This document shows, piece after piece, positions 1 to 5,417 of a stretch of 8,868 nt of DNA. The notes under the pieces are model-generated. The model worked only from the letters and a program-made list of their open reading frames with translations. It did not search any database and was not told where the DNA came from. The translations under genes were made by a program, and so were the position numbers. Source of the DNA: an uncultured Gammaproteobacteria bacterium (GTDB taxonomy: Bacteria; Pseudomonadota; Gammaproteobacteria; Rariloculales; Rariloculaceae); the NCBI GenBank assembly GCA_946887385.1, contig CAMPKU010000192.1, positions 1 to 8,868 of the forward strand, written 5' to 3'. The stretch's first letter is position 1; each line of letters begins with the position of its first letter.

Positions 1-1
1 C

Positions 2-940
2 GTGCGCGGCCGCGAGCAAATCTTGAAGGTGCACATGCGCAAGGTGCCCGTCGACGGCAACGTGAAGCCGGGCGTCATCGCGCGCGGTACACCGGGCTTC
101 TCGGGTGCCGATCTGGCCAACCTCGTCAACGAGGCTGCGTTGATCGCGGCGCGCGCGAATCGGCGCACCGTGGGCATGGAGGAGTTCGACAAGGCCAAGG
201 ACAAGATCATGATGGGCGCCGAGCGCCGCTCGCTCGTGATGAGCGAGAGCGAGCGCAAGCTCACCGCGTATCACGAGTCGGGCCATGCCATCGTCGGCTT
301 GAACGTGCCGGACCACGACCCCGTATATAAGGTCACGATCATCCCGCGCGGCCGCGCGCTGGGCGTCACGATGTTCCTGCCCGAGGAGGATCGTTACAGC
401 TACTCGAAGCAGCGCCTGATGAGCCAGATGAAGAGTCTGTATGGCGGCCGGCTCGCCGAGGAGCTCGTGTTCGGGCCTGCGTACGTCACCACAGGCGCGT
501 CGAACGACATCGAGCGCGCCACCGACATCGCGCGCAACATGGTCACGAAGTGGGGCTTGTCGGAGAAGCTCGGCCCGCTCACGTACACCGAGGACGACGG
601 CGAGATTTTCCTGGGCCGCAGCGTTACGCGGCACAAGCAGGTTTCGGACGTCACGGCGCATGCCATCGACGAGGAGATCCGCCTCTTGATCGACACGTGC
701 TATGGCGACGCGAAGCAGATCCTCGAGGGGAATCGCGAGAAGCTCGACCTCATGGCTGCGGCTTTGCTGAAGTACGAGACGATCGACGAGCAGCAAATCA
801 AGGACATCATGGACGGGCGGGATCCGAAGCCGCCGGCCGATTGGGACGAGCCCTCGGAGCCCGGCAAGCTCGTGCAGCGCGGCGGAGTCGCGGACGAGAA
901 AGGCGCCACTCCGCTCGGCGGACCCGCCGGTCAGCATTAG
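2..940 (+). CDS. ftsH: ATP-dependent zinc metalloprotease FtsH, C-terminal part (5' end outside window)
   Basis: FtsH is an inner-membrane AAA+ protease that pulls damaged membrane proteins and short-lived regulators into a cytosolic zinc-protease chamber. The visible 312 residues begin late in the AAA+ module; the GTG at position 2 is an internal Val codon, because the reading frame continues the family sequence [16 protein letters not shown]. The start, the two N-terminal membrane helices and the Walker motifs lie upstream, roughly the first half of a ~640-residue protein. In order one sees the AAA+ lid ([18 protein letters not shown], about residues 30-47), the zinc motif HESGH at visible residues 91-95, and TTGASND at 163-169, whose Asp169 is 78 residues after the first His, as expected for the third zinc ligand. 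The tail (about 275-312) is Pro/Gly-rich and variable in the family. The stop is TAG at 938-940. No intrinsic terminator is evident before glmM, 69 bases downstream, so read-through is plausible. The identification is firm. Confidence 0.97.
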   Translation: MRGREQILKVHMRKVPVDGNVKPGVIARGTPGFSGADLANLVNEAALIAARANRRTVGMEEFDKAKDKIMMGAERRSLVMSESERKLTAYHESGHAIVGLNVPDHDPVYKVTIIPRGRALGVTMFLPEEDRYSYSKQRLMSQMKSLYGGRLAEELVFGPAYVTTGASNDIERATDIARNMVTKWGLSEKLGPLTYTEDDGEIFLGRSVTRHKQVSDVTAHAIDEEIRLLIDTCYGDAKQILEGNREKLDLMAAALLKYETIDEQQIKDIMDGRDPKPPADWDEPSEPGKLVQRGGVADEKGATPLGGPAGQH

Positions 941-1009
941 CTGCCGGCTCGCCGCTCCTATGCCGCCGTTACCAGGCCGCCTGCGCCCCTGACGCTTCCT
1001 TAAGCTCGC

Positions 1010-2347
1010 ATGTCACGACGCTATTTCGGCACCGACGGAATCCGTGGCCGCGTGGGCGCCGCGCCGATGACCGTCGACTTTGCGCTGCGGCTAGCCAGTG
1101 CAGCGGCGCGCGTGCTGGCGCCGCAAGGCGGCACCGTGCTGATCGGCAAGGACACGCGCGTGTCGGGCTACATGTTCGAGTCGGCGCTCGAAGCCGGTTT
1201 CGTTGCGGCGGGTGTCAACGTGCTGCTAACGGGCCCGCTGCCCACGCCGGCGGTCGCGGTGCTCACGAAGAAGCTCGGCGCCGATTTCGGCATCGTGATC
1301 AGCGCGTCGCACAATCCGTACGACGACAACGGCATCAAGTTTTTCGACGCCGAAGGCGAGAAGCTCTCCGACCAAGTCGAGGAAGCGATCGAGGCCGAGC
1401 TCGACTCGGCGCCGGTCACGCGCGAGTCGCGCGCGCTCGGTCAGGCCAAGACCGCTTCGTCTGCGCGCGCCGATTACATGGAATTTTGCAAAGCCACGAT
1501 CCCGGCCGGCATGGGCCTCGAGGACTTCAAGATCGTGGTCGATGCGTCGCACGGCGCCGCCTACAAGGTGGCGCCTCGCCTGATGTCCGATCTCGGCGCC
1601 GACGTCGTGCCCGTGGGTTGCTCACCGAACGGCCGCAATATCAACGACGGCTGCGGCTCCATGCGGCCCGATTTGCTGAAGCTCACGGTCACGGGCGTCA
1701 GGGCGCACGTCGGCCTCGCGCTCGACGGCGACGGCGATCGGGTGGTGATGGTGGACGAGCGCGGCAATCTCGTCGACGGTGATCAGCTCGTCTATATCCT
1801 TGCCCGCGACCGCTGCGAATCGGGAAGCCTGCGCGGCCCCGTCGTCGGCACGGTGATGAGCAACTTGGGGTTGGAGCTCGCGCTGCGCGGGCTCGGCGTG
1901 GAGTTTCTGCGCGCCAAAGTCGGGGATCGCAACGTGCTCGCGATGTTGAAGGGCCGCGGCGGCATTCTCGGCGGCGAGACGTCGGGTCACGTGATCTGCC
2001 TGGATTGCACCACCACCGGCGATGGCTTGATCACGGCGCTCCAAGTGCTCGCGGTGATGCAGCGCACTCGCCGTTCATTGAGCGAGCTCGCAGCCGGCAT
2101 GGAGCAGTTTCCGCAAGTGTTGCTGAACGTGAAAGTGCGCGAGCCCGTAGACCCTACGGGCGATGCCGCGGTCCGCGATGCCATCGGCAGCGTCGAATCG
2201 GAGCTCGGCGGCCGCGGCCGCGTGATCTTGCGAGCCTCGGGCACGGAGCCGGTCATTCGCGTCATGGTCGAAGGCGAGGACGCGCACCAAGTCAGCGCGC
2301 TGGCCCATCGGCTGGCCGACTCCGTCCGCAAGCGCTTCGACGCCTGA
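1010..2347 (+). CDS. glmM: Phosphoglucosamine mutase GlmM
   Basis: GlmM converts glucosamine-6-phosphate to glucosamine-1-phosphate in the cytosol, the step before UDP-GlcNAc synthesis for peptidoglycan and LPS. The 445-residue length is normal. The N-terminus MSRRYFGTDGIRGR matches the family and fixes the ATG at 1010. The phosphoserine loop ISASHNP places the catalytic serine at Ser100. The metal loop DGDGDR is at 239-244, the sugar-binding GGETSGH at 321-327, and the phosphate-binding RASGTEP at 408-414. All four domains of the phosphohexomutase family are therefore intact. The bases just before the ATG (991-1009) are pyrimidine-rich and I see no Shine-Dalgarno sequence. The gene follows ftsH by 69 bases with no folP between, unlike E. 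coli, where folP separates them. The stop is TGA at 2345-2347, and the next gene, tpiA, is 145 bases away across a repeat-bearing gap. Confidence 0.98.
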   Translation: MSRRYFGTDGIRGRVGAAPMTVDFALRLASAAARVLAPQGGTVLIGKDTRVSGYMFESALEAGFVAAGVNVLLTGPLPTPAVAVLTKKLGADFGIVISASHNPYDDNGIKFFDAEGEKLSDQVEEAIEAELDSAPVTRESRALGQAKTASSARADYMEFCKATIPAGMGLEDFKIVVDASHGAAYKVAPRLMSDLGADVVPVGCSPNGRNINDGCGSMRPDLLKLTVTGVRAHVGLALDGDGDRVVMVDERGNLVDGDQLVYILARDRCESGSLRGPVVGTVMSNLGLELALRGLGVEFLRAKVGDRNVLAMLKGRGGILGGETSGHVICLDCTTTGDGLITALQVLAVMQRTRRSLSELAAGMEQFPQVLLNVKVREPVDPTGDAAVRDAIGSVESELGGRGRVILRASGTEPVIRVMVEGEDAHQVSALAHRLADSVRKRFDA

Positions 2348-2364
2348 GGCCGGGGGACGTTCCC

Positions 2365-2388
2365 GGGACGGATTTATAAATCCGTCCC
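2365..2388. repeat. 24-base perfect palindrome (REP-like intergenic element)
   Basis: Starting 17 bases after the glmM stop, the 12 bases GGGACGGATTTA are followed directly by their exact reverse complement TAAATCCGTCCC, giving a perfect two-fold palindrome with an AT core flanked by GC arms. As RNA it could fold into a ten-pair stem with a four-base TATA loop. The bases after it (CTCTTGAGTTCTT) are pyrimidine-rich but not a T tract, so it is a poor classic terminator, though it might stop or protect transcripts. Just upstream, GGGA-CGT-TCCC (2354-2364) forms a smaller hairpin. Similar GGGAC(G/A)GATTTA palindromes are, from memory, common dispersed intergenic repeats in some Proteobacteria. 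That makes a REP-like element my preferred reading, but one window cannot show dispersal. A large dimeric operator is an alternative. Confidence 0.6.
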
Positions 2389-2420
2389 CTCTTGAGTTCT
2401 TCAAATCCGTCCGCTCTTAG
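2378..2420 (+). repeat. Imperfect direct repeat of the palindrome's right half
   Basis: The segment AAATCCGTCCCCTCTTGAG (2378-2396) recurs at 2403-2420 as AAATCCGTCCGCTCTTAG, with one substitution and one deletion, at a 25-base period. The two copies are separated by a short stem TTGA-gttct-TCAA (2392-2404). The second copy has no matching left arm, so it looks like a decayed or partial copy of the same element. Confidence 0.6.
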
Positions 2421-2457
2421 TTTGCGCTGCGCCGCCCCGGCCCGTTAAGCTGCCGGC

Positions 2458-2481
2458 CCGCCGGCCCTCTTGGCCCGGCGG
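2458..2481 (+). promoter_or_regulatory. Strong GC hairpin in the tpiA leader
   Basis: CCGCCGGCC (2458-2466), a five-base loop CTCTT, and GGCCCGGCGG (2472-2481) form a nine-pair GC stem with a single bulged C at 2474. The 3' arm ends 11 bases before the tpiA GTG and abuts the only weak Shine-Dalgarno-like stretch (GCGAGA, 2481-2486). The structure could therefore limit ribosome access or protect a 5' end. No T tract follows, so it is not an intrinsic terminator. The pairing is seen in the sequence; the function is inferred, and chance folding in a very GC-rich gap is possible. Confidence 0.4.
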
Positions 2482-2492
2482 CGAGATCACGC

Positions 2493-3251
2493 GTGACACG
2501 TAAGTCATTGATTGCCGGCAATTGGAAGATGTACGGCTCCCTCGCGGAGAGCCGCGAGCTCGTCGCGGCACTGCGAGCCGGCGTAGGCGCCGACGCGCAC
2601 GCCACGATGCTGTTGTGCCCGCCCTTCGTTTACCTGGCCGCCGTGCGCGAATGGCTCGCGGGCAGCTCACTCGCGCTCGGCGCGCAAGATCTCGCGGACA
2701 AGCCCGGCACCGGCGCGTATACGGGCGAGGTGGCCGGCCAGATGCTGCGCGACGTGGGATGCACGTACGTCATCGTCGGGCACTCGGAGCGCCGGGCGCT
2801 GTACGGCGAAACCAACGCCGTTGTCGCCGCGAAGTTCCAGGCGGCGCAAAGCGCGGGCCTGATTCCGATCGCGTGCGTAGGGGAAACGCTCGAGCAGCGT
2901 GAAGCGGGGCAGACGCAAGCCGTGGTCTCGGCCCAGGTGGCCGCCATCTTGGATGCGGCGGGCGTGCAGGCACTTGGCAACGCCGTCATCGCCTACGAGC
3001 CGGTCTGGGCTATCGGCACCGGGCGCACCGCGAGTCCCGAGCAGGCGCAGGAAGTGCACGCGTTCATCCGCGGCATGGTCGCGGCACGGGATGCTACAAT
3101 TGCCGCCGGTTTGAGCCTTCTGTACGGCGGCAGCGTGAAGGGCGGGAACGCCCGCAGCCTGTTCGCAATGCCAGACATAGACGGTGGGCTCGTCGGCGGC
3201 GCATCACTCGTCGCAGCGGAATTCCTCGAGATCTTCCGCGCTGCGGCTTAA
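2493..3251 (+). CDS. tpiA: Triose-phosphate isomerase
   Basis: TpiA interconverts dihydroxyacetone phosphate and glyceraldehyde-3-phosphate in glycolysis and gluconeogenesis, as a cytosolic TIM-barrel dimer. The 252-residue length is typical. The substrate-binding AGNWKM supplies Asn10 and Lys12. The electrophile is His97 in VIVGHSERR, and the catalytic base is Glu169 in AYEPVWAIGTG, which also holds the hinge of mobile loop 6. Phosphate-binding glycines appear in LLYGGSVKGGNA (209-220) and GGLVGGASL (231-239). The start is a GTG at 2493: the encoded MTRKSLIAGNWKM has normal family spacing, and the next ATG lies inside the active-site motif, too late to be the start. The Shine-Dalgarno is weak and a GC hairpin precedes it. 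secG begins 15 bases after the TAA stop, so the two are probably co-transcribed. The association with glmM and secG is positional rather than biochemical. Confidence 0.98.
   Translation: MTRKSLIAGNWKMYGSLAESRELVAALRAGVGADAHATMLLCPPFVYLAAVREWLAGSSLALGAQDLADKPGTGAYTGEVAGQMLRDVGCTYVIVGHSERRALYGETNAVVAAKFQAAQSAGLIPIACVGETLEQREAGQTQAVVSAQVAAILDAAGVQALGNAVIAYEPVWAIGTGRTASPEQAQEVHAFIRGMVAARDATIAAGLSLLYGGSVKGGNARSLFAMPDIDGGLVGGASLVAAEFLEIFRAAA
3092..3100 (+). promoter_or_regulatory. Possible extended -10 promoter inside tpiA, upstream of secG
   Basis: TGCTACAAT inside tpiA is an extended -10 (TGN plus TACAAT, 5/6 to TATAAT). It is identical to the nine bases of the nuoA promoter candidate at 3797-3805. 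No good -35 lies at normal spacing (the best hexamers match at only one or two positions), so it would rely on the extended -10. It could give secG and the tRNA a transcript independent of tpiA, with a leader of about 160 bases. Coding constraint (codons for Asp-Ala-Thr-Ile) could equally explain it. Confidence 0.3.
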
Positions 3252-3266
3252 CGAAAGCGATTCGAG

Positions 3267-3653
3267 ATGGTTCAGACGATCGTATTGGTTGCCCATGTGG
3301 GCATCGCATTGTTGATCATCGGGCTCGTGCTGTTGCAGCGCGGCAAAGGCGCCGATGCGGGCGCCGGATTCGGCGCAGGCGCATCGGGAACGGTGTTCGG
3401 CGCGCGCGGCTCCGCCACGTTCTTCTCGCGGGCTACAGGCGTGCTCGCCACGCTGTTTTTCGCGACGAGCTTGGCGCTCGCGTATCTCGCCACGCAGCAA
3501 ACGGCGCCCTCGAGCCTGCTCGAAGCGGTGCCCGGGCCGCAGAGCGTAGCGCCGCAGCAGCCTCCGGCTACCGATTTGCCGCAACCGAGCGACGGTCAAG
3601 CGCCGCCGCCGTCGCTGCAAGGCGAGCCGCCGGCGAATTCGGCAAACGAGTAG
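3267..3653 (+). CDS. secG: Preprotein translocase subunit SecG
   Basis: SecG is the small accessory subunit of the SecYEG protein-export channel in the inner membrane, where it assists SecA-driven translocation. The 128-residue protein has two hydrophobic helices, at about 2-23 and 54-75. Between them is the Gly/Ala-rich family signature beginning [15 protein letters not shown] (22-36) and continuing through the [15 protein letters not shown] stretch (41-55). The C-terminal 50 residues are rich in Pro, Gln and Ala and low in hydrophobics, an unstructured tail of a kind common and variable in proteobacterial SecG. The ATG at 3267 is preceded by CGAG and only a weak Shine-Dalgarno; the 15-base gap from tpiA suggests co-transcription. 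The TAG stop is only 14 bases before a tRNA-Leu gene, as in the E. coli secG-leuU arrangement. Confidence 0.96.
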   Translation: MVQTIVLVAHVGIALLIIGLVLLQRGKGADAGAGFGAGASGTVFGARGSATFFSRATGVLATLFFATSLALAYLATQQTAPSSLLEAVPGPQSVAPQQPPATDLPQPSDGQAPPPSLQGEPPANSANE

Positions 3654-3667
3654 CCGAAACATTTCAA

Positions 3668-3752
3668 GCCCACGTGGTGGAATTGGTAGACACGCTATCT
3701 TGAGGGGGTAGTGGCGAAAGCTGTGTCGGTTCGAGTCCGACCGTGGGCACCA
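3668..3752 (+). tRNA. tRNA-Leu (anticodon GAG)
   Basis: This is a complete 85-base class II tRNA. The acceptor arms GCCCACG (3668-3674) and CGTGGGC (3742-3748) pair perfectly, followed by discriminator A and an encoded CCA (3750-3752). The D-region TGGTGGAATTGGTAGACACGC is the leucine type. The anticodon stem CTATC/GGTAG (3695-3699, 3707-3711, one T-G wobble) closes the loop TTGAGGG, with the GAG anticodon at 3702-3704, which reads CUC and CUU codons. A long variable arm with a GAAA loop (about 3712-3724) marks tRNA-Leu. The T arm GTCGG-TTCGAGT-CCGAC is at 3725-3741. It lies 14 bases after secG and is probably cut from a secG transcript by RNase P and 3' nucleases. E. coli leuU has the same specificity and the same neighbour. 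Confidence 0.97.
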
Positions 3753-3776
3753 CCTAAAACGCGTCAGGAAAAATCG

Positions 3777-3805
3777 CTGCCACGAGCTGAACCGGCTGCT
3801 ACAAT
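3777..3805 (+). promoter_or_regulatory. Candidate sigma70 promoter of the nuo operon
   Basis: CTGCCA (3777-3782, 4/6 to TTGACA), a 17-base spacer, and TACAAT (3800-3805, 5/6 to TATAAT) preceded by TGC (3797-3799) make an extended -10 promoter. Transcription would begin near 3812, giving a leader of about 20 bases before the nuoA ATG. It lies entirely between the tRNA and nuoA, where an operon promoter is expected. No ArcA, NarL or FNR-like site is obvious in the short gap. Confidence 0.6.
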
Positions 3806-3832
3806 CCGCGCCGACTTCGAGCCGTGAAGACT

Positions 3833-4189
3833 ATGCTCGCAAACTACGCACCGATCCTGATTTTCGTAAGTATCGCCGGTGCGATCAGCGTGGCTCTCTT
3901 GGCAGCAGGATTCTTGTTCGGCCGCGGCCGAAAGTACACCGAGAAACTGTCCGCCTACGAGTGCGGCTTCGACGCGTTCGAGGATACGCGCGGTCGATTC
4001 GACGTCCGCTACTACTTGGTCGCGATCCTGTTCATCATTTTCGACCTCGAGATCGCCTTCCTCTTTCCATGGGCCGTGTCCCTCGATGCAATTGGGAACT
4101 TCGGTCTCGCGGCCATGGGGATATTCTTGGCCGTACTCGTGGTCGGATTCATATACGAGTGGCGCAAGGGAGCCCTCGAGTGGGACTGA
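3833..4189 (+). CDS. nuoA: NADH-quinone oxidoreductase subunit A
   Basis: NuoA (the ND3 homologue) is a membrane subunit of respiratory complex I, next to the quinone entry site where the peripheral arm joins the membrane arm. Taking the ATG at 3833 gives 118 residues beginning [11 protein letters not shown]; an in-frame GTG at 3824 would add Met-Lys-Thr. I prefer the ATG because it resembles proteobacterial NuoA starts and leaves a longer leader after the promoter candidate, but both have weak ribosome sites. Three membrane helices are seen at about 7-29, 60-82 and 91-109. The long loop carries the conserved YECGF, with its Cys equivalent to the ND3 active/deactive-state cysteine. Helix 2 carries [13 protein letters not shown] with buried Asp and Glu. 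The 3' end overlaps nuoB by ten bases. Confidence 0.95.
   Translation: MLANYAPILIFVSIAGAISVALLAAGFLFGRGRKYTEKLSAYECGFDAFEDTRGRFDVRYYLVAILFIIFDLEIAFLFPWAVSLDAIGNFGLAAMGIFLAVLVVGFIYEWRKGALEWD
4166..4172 (+). promoter_or_regulatory. Ribosome binding site of nuoB (decides a GTG start)
   Basis: AAGGGAG inside the end of nuoA ends 7 bases before GTG 4180. This supports that codon over the upstream in-frame codons, which would read through nuoA in another frame. Confidence 0.65.
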
Positions 4190-4683
4190 ACGCACAGGAC
4201 TTGCCCTTCAACGCGCCCGAGGTAATGCAAAAGGGCTTCGTGGTCGCGAAGGTGGACGCGCTCATGAACTGGGCGCGCACGGGGTCCCTTTGGCCCATGA
4301 CGTTCGGCCTCGCCTGCTGTGCCGTGGAAATGATGCACGCAGGCGCCTCGCGCTACGACCTCGACCGATTCGGCGTGGTGTTCCGCCCGAGTCCGCGGCA
4401 GTCCGACGTCATGATCGTGGCCGGCACCCTCGTGAACAAGATGGCGCCGGCCCTGCGCAGGGTCTACGACCAGATGCCCGAGCCCCGCTGGGTGATCTCC
4501 ATGGGCTCGTGCGCCAACGGCGGCGGCTACTATCATTATTCTTATGCGGTTGTCCGCGGCTGCGATCGAATCGTACCCGTGGACGTCTACGTGCCAGGTT
4601 GCCCGCCCACGGCGGAAGCCTTGTTGTTCGGGATCATTCAGCTGCAGCAGAAGATCCGGCGCACCCAAACCATCGCTCGCTGA
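4180..4683 (+). CDS. nuoB: NADH-quinone oxidoreductase subunit B (cluster N2)
   Basis: NuoB (PSST) holds the terminal 4Fe-4S cluster N2 of complex I, which hands electrons to ubiquinone at the interface with NuoD. The 167-residue product begins at GTG 4180, just before the nuoA stop and behind a good ribosome site. The frame is open further upstream, but that stretch is only nuoA read out of frame. The N2 ligands are Cys46 and Cys47 in [11 protein letters not shown], Cys111 in [12 protein letters not shown] and Cys141 in [11 protein letters not shown]. The 65- and 30-residue spacings match the bovine protein. The N-terminus is short and lacks any targeting extension. The last base of its TGA is the first base of the nuoC ATG, so translation is probably coupled. 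Confidence 0.97.
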   Translation: MGLNAQDLPFNAPEVMQKGFVVAKVDALMNWARTGSLWPMTFGLACCAVEMMHAGASRYDLDRFGVVFRPSPRQSDVMIVAGTLVNKMAPALRRVYDQMPEPRWVISMGSCANGGGYYHYSYAVVRGCDRIVPVDVYVPGCPPTAEALLFGIIQLQQKIRRTQTIAR

Positions 4684-5417
4684 TGCAGGGAAAAGATCTC
4701 AGTCCCCGGTACGCCACTCTTGCAGGCGTTATCGAAGCGAAGCTCGGTACTAAGGTCGAGCGTCTGCCAACGAGCACCGGCGAGCTCGGCTTCGCCGTGG
4801 CGCCGGCCGATCTCGTGGACGTGTGCCGCACGCTGCGCGACGCACCCGAGCTGAAGTTCGAGATGTTGATGGACGTCTGCGGCGTGGATTATCAGGCCTA
4901 CGGCAAGGACGAGTGGCAGACGAGCAGTGCAACCGGCACCGGGTTCAGCCGCGGTACGCTGCGCGGTGCGCCGCCGCCCGCCGAGGACGTCGAGCAGGCC
5001 ACCTATCGCCCACCGGCCCGGTTCGCCGCGGTCTATCACCTGCTGTCGATCACGCACAATCATAGGCTGCGCTTGAAGGCGTTCTGCGAGAGCGACGAGC
5101 GGCCCATCGTCGATTCCGTCTGCGGCGTGTGGAGCTCGGCCGACTGGTTCGAGCGTGAGGCGTTCGACCTCTATGGCCTCTTGTTTCGCGGCCATCCGGA
5201 CTTGCGCCGTCTGCTCACGGACTACGGCTTCATCGGCCACCCGTTCCGCAAGGACTTCCCGCTGATCGGCAACGTGGAGATGCGTTACGACCCGGTCAAG
5301 GGCCGCGTCGTCTACGAGCCCGTAAGCATCGTCCCGCGTACGCTCGTGCCGAAGGTCATCCGCGACGACGCGCGCTACGAGCCGGACTTGCACGTAAAGG
5401 ATCCTGGCAGTGCCTGA
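4683..5417 (+). CDS. nuoC: NADH-quinone oxidoreductase subunit C
   Basis: NuoC (the 30 kDa subunit) is a peripheral-arm protein without cofactors that braces NuoD and NuoB near the quinone site. The 244-residue protein starts at ATG 4683, overlapping the nuoB stop in an ATGA-type junction; the open frame further upstream is out-of-frame nuoA/nuoB and is not part of it. The family signature runs from [11 protein letters not shown] (155-165) through [13 protein letters not shown] to the RKDFPL segment ending near 194. It is a separate gene, not the fused nuoCD of E. coli. Between the conserved DVCGVDY (64-70) and [10 protein letters not shown] (113-122) there is an insert of about 40 residues, rich in Gly, Thr, Ser and Pro, that mitochondrial and alphaproteobacterial forms lack. 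I recall a comparable insert in Xanthomonas-type NuoC. The stop lies 8 bases inside nuoD. Confidence 0.96.
   Translation: MQGKDLSPRYATLAGVIEAKLGTKVERLPTSTGELGFAVAPADLVDVCRTLRDAPELKFEMLMDVCGVDYQAYGKDEWQTSSATGTGFSRGTLRGAPPPAEDVEQATYRPPARFAAVYHLLSITHNHRLRLKAFCESDERPIVDSVCGVWSSADWFEREAFDLYGLLFRGHPDLRRLLTDYGFIGHPFRKDFPLIGNVEMRYDPVKGRVVYEPVSIVPRTLVPKVIRDDARYEPDLHVKDPGSA
5396..5401 (+). promoter_or_regulatory. Ribosome binding site of nuoD (decides a GTG start)
   Basis: AAAGGA near the end of nuoC lies 8 bases before GTG 5410. It supports that start for nuoD, whose first residues [20 protein letters not shown] fit the family with no ATG alternative nearby. Confidence 0.65.

Noticed and set aside
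323..331. TATATAA-like stretch in ftsH as an internal promoter
   Set aside because: It is the codons for Val-Tyr-Lys in a conserved FtsH segment. There is no convincing -35, and it is far from any downstream start.
550..1782. Plus-strand open frame of 410 codons spanning the ftsH end and glmM
   Set aside because: It overlaps two certain genes in another frame and encodes an Arg/Ala-rich low-complexity sequence, typical of out-of-frame GC-rich DNA.
2208..2221. 14-base palindrome of overlapping GCGGCCGC units in glmM
   Set aside because: It is explained by codons for Gly-Gly-Arg-Gly-Arg in GC-rich coding sequence; no sign of a regulatory or recombination site.
2401..2670. Small antisense frames across the glmM-tpiA gap
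   Set aside because: Low-complexity Arg/Ala/Gly translations running into tpiA, with no recognisable domain or ribosome site; the gap is better described by its repeats and hairpin.
3753..3832. Intrinsic terminator between the tRNA and nuoA
   Set aside because: No stem of useful length followed by a T run could be found; the only run of A (about 3769-3773) is not preceded by a hairpin.
3879..4682. Upstream extensions of the nuoC and nuoB frames into nuoA/nuoB
   Set aside because: The extended residues are out-of-frame readings of the upstream genes. The real starts are set by family N-termini, ribosome sites and stop-start overlaps (4180 for nuoB, 4683 for nuoC).
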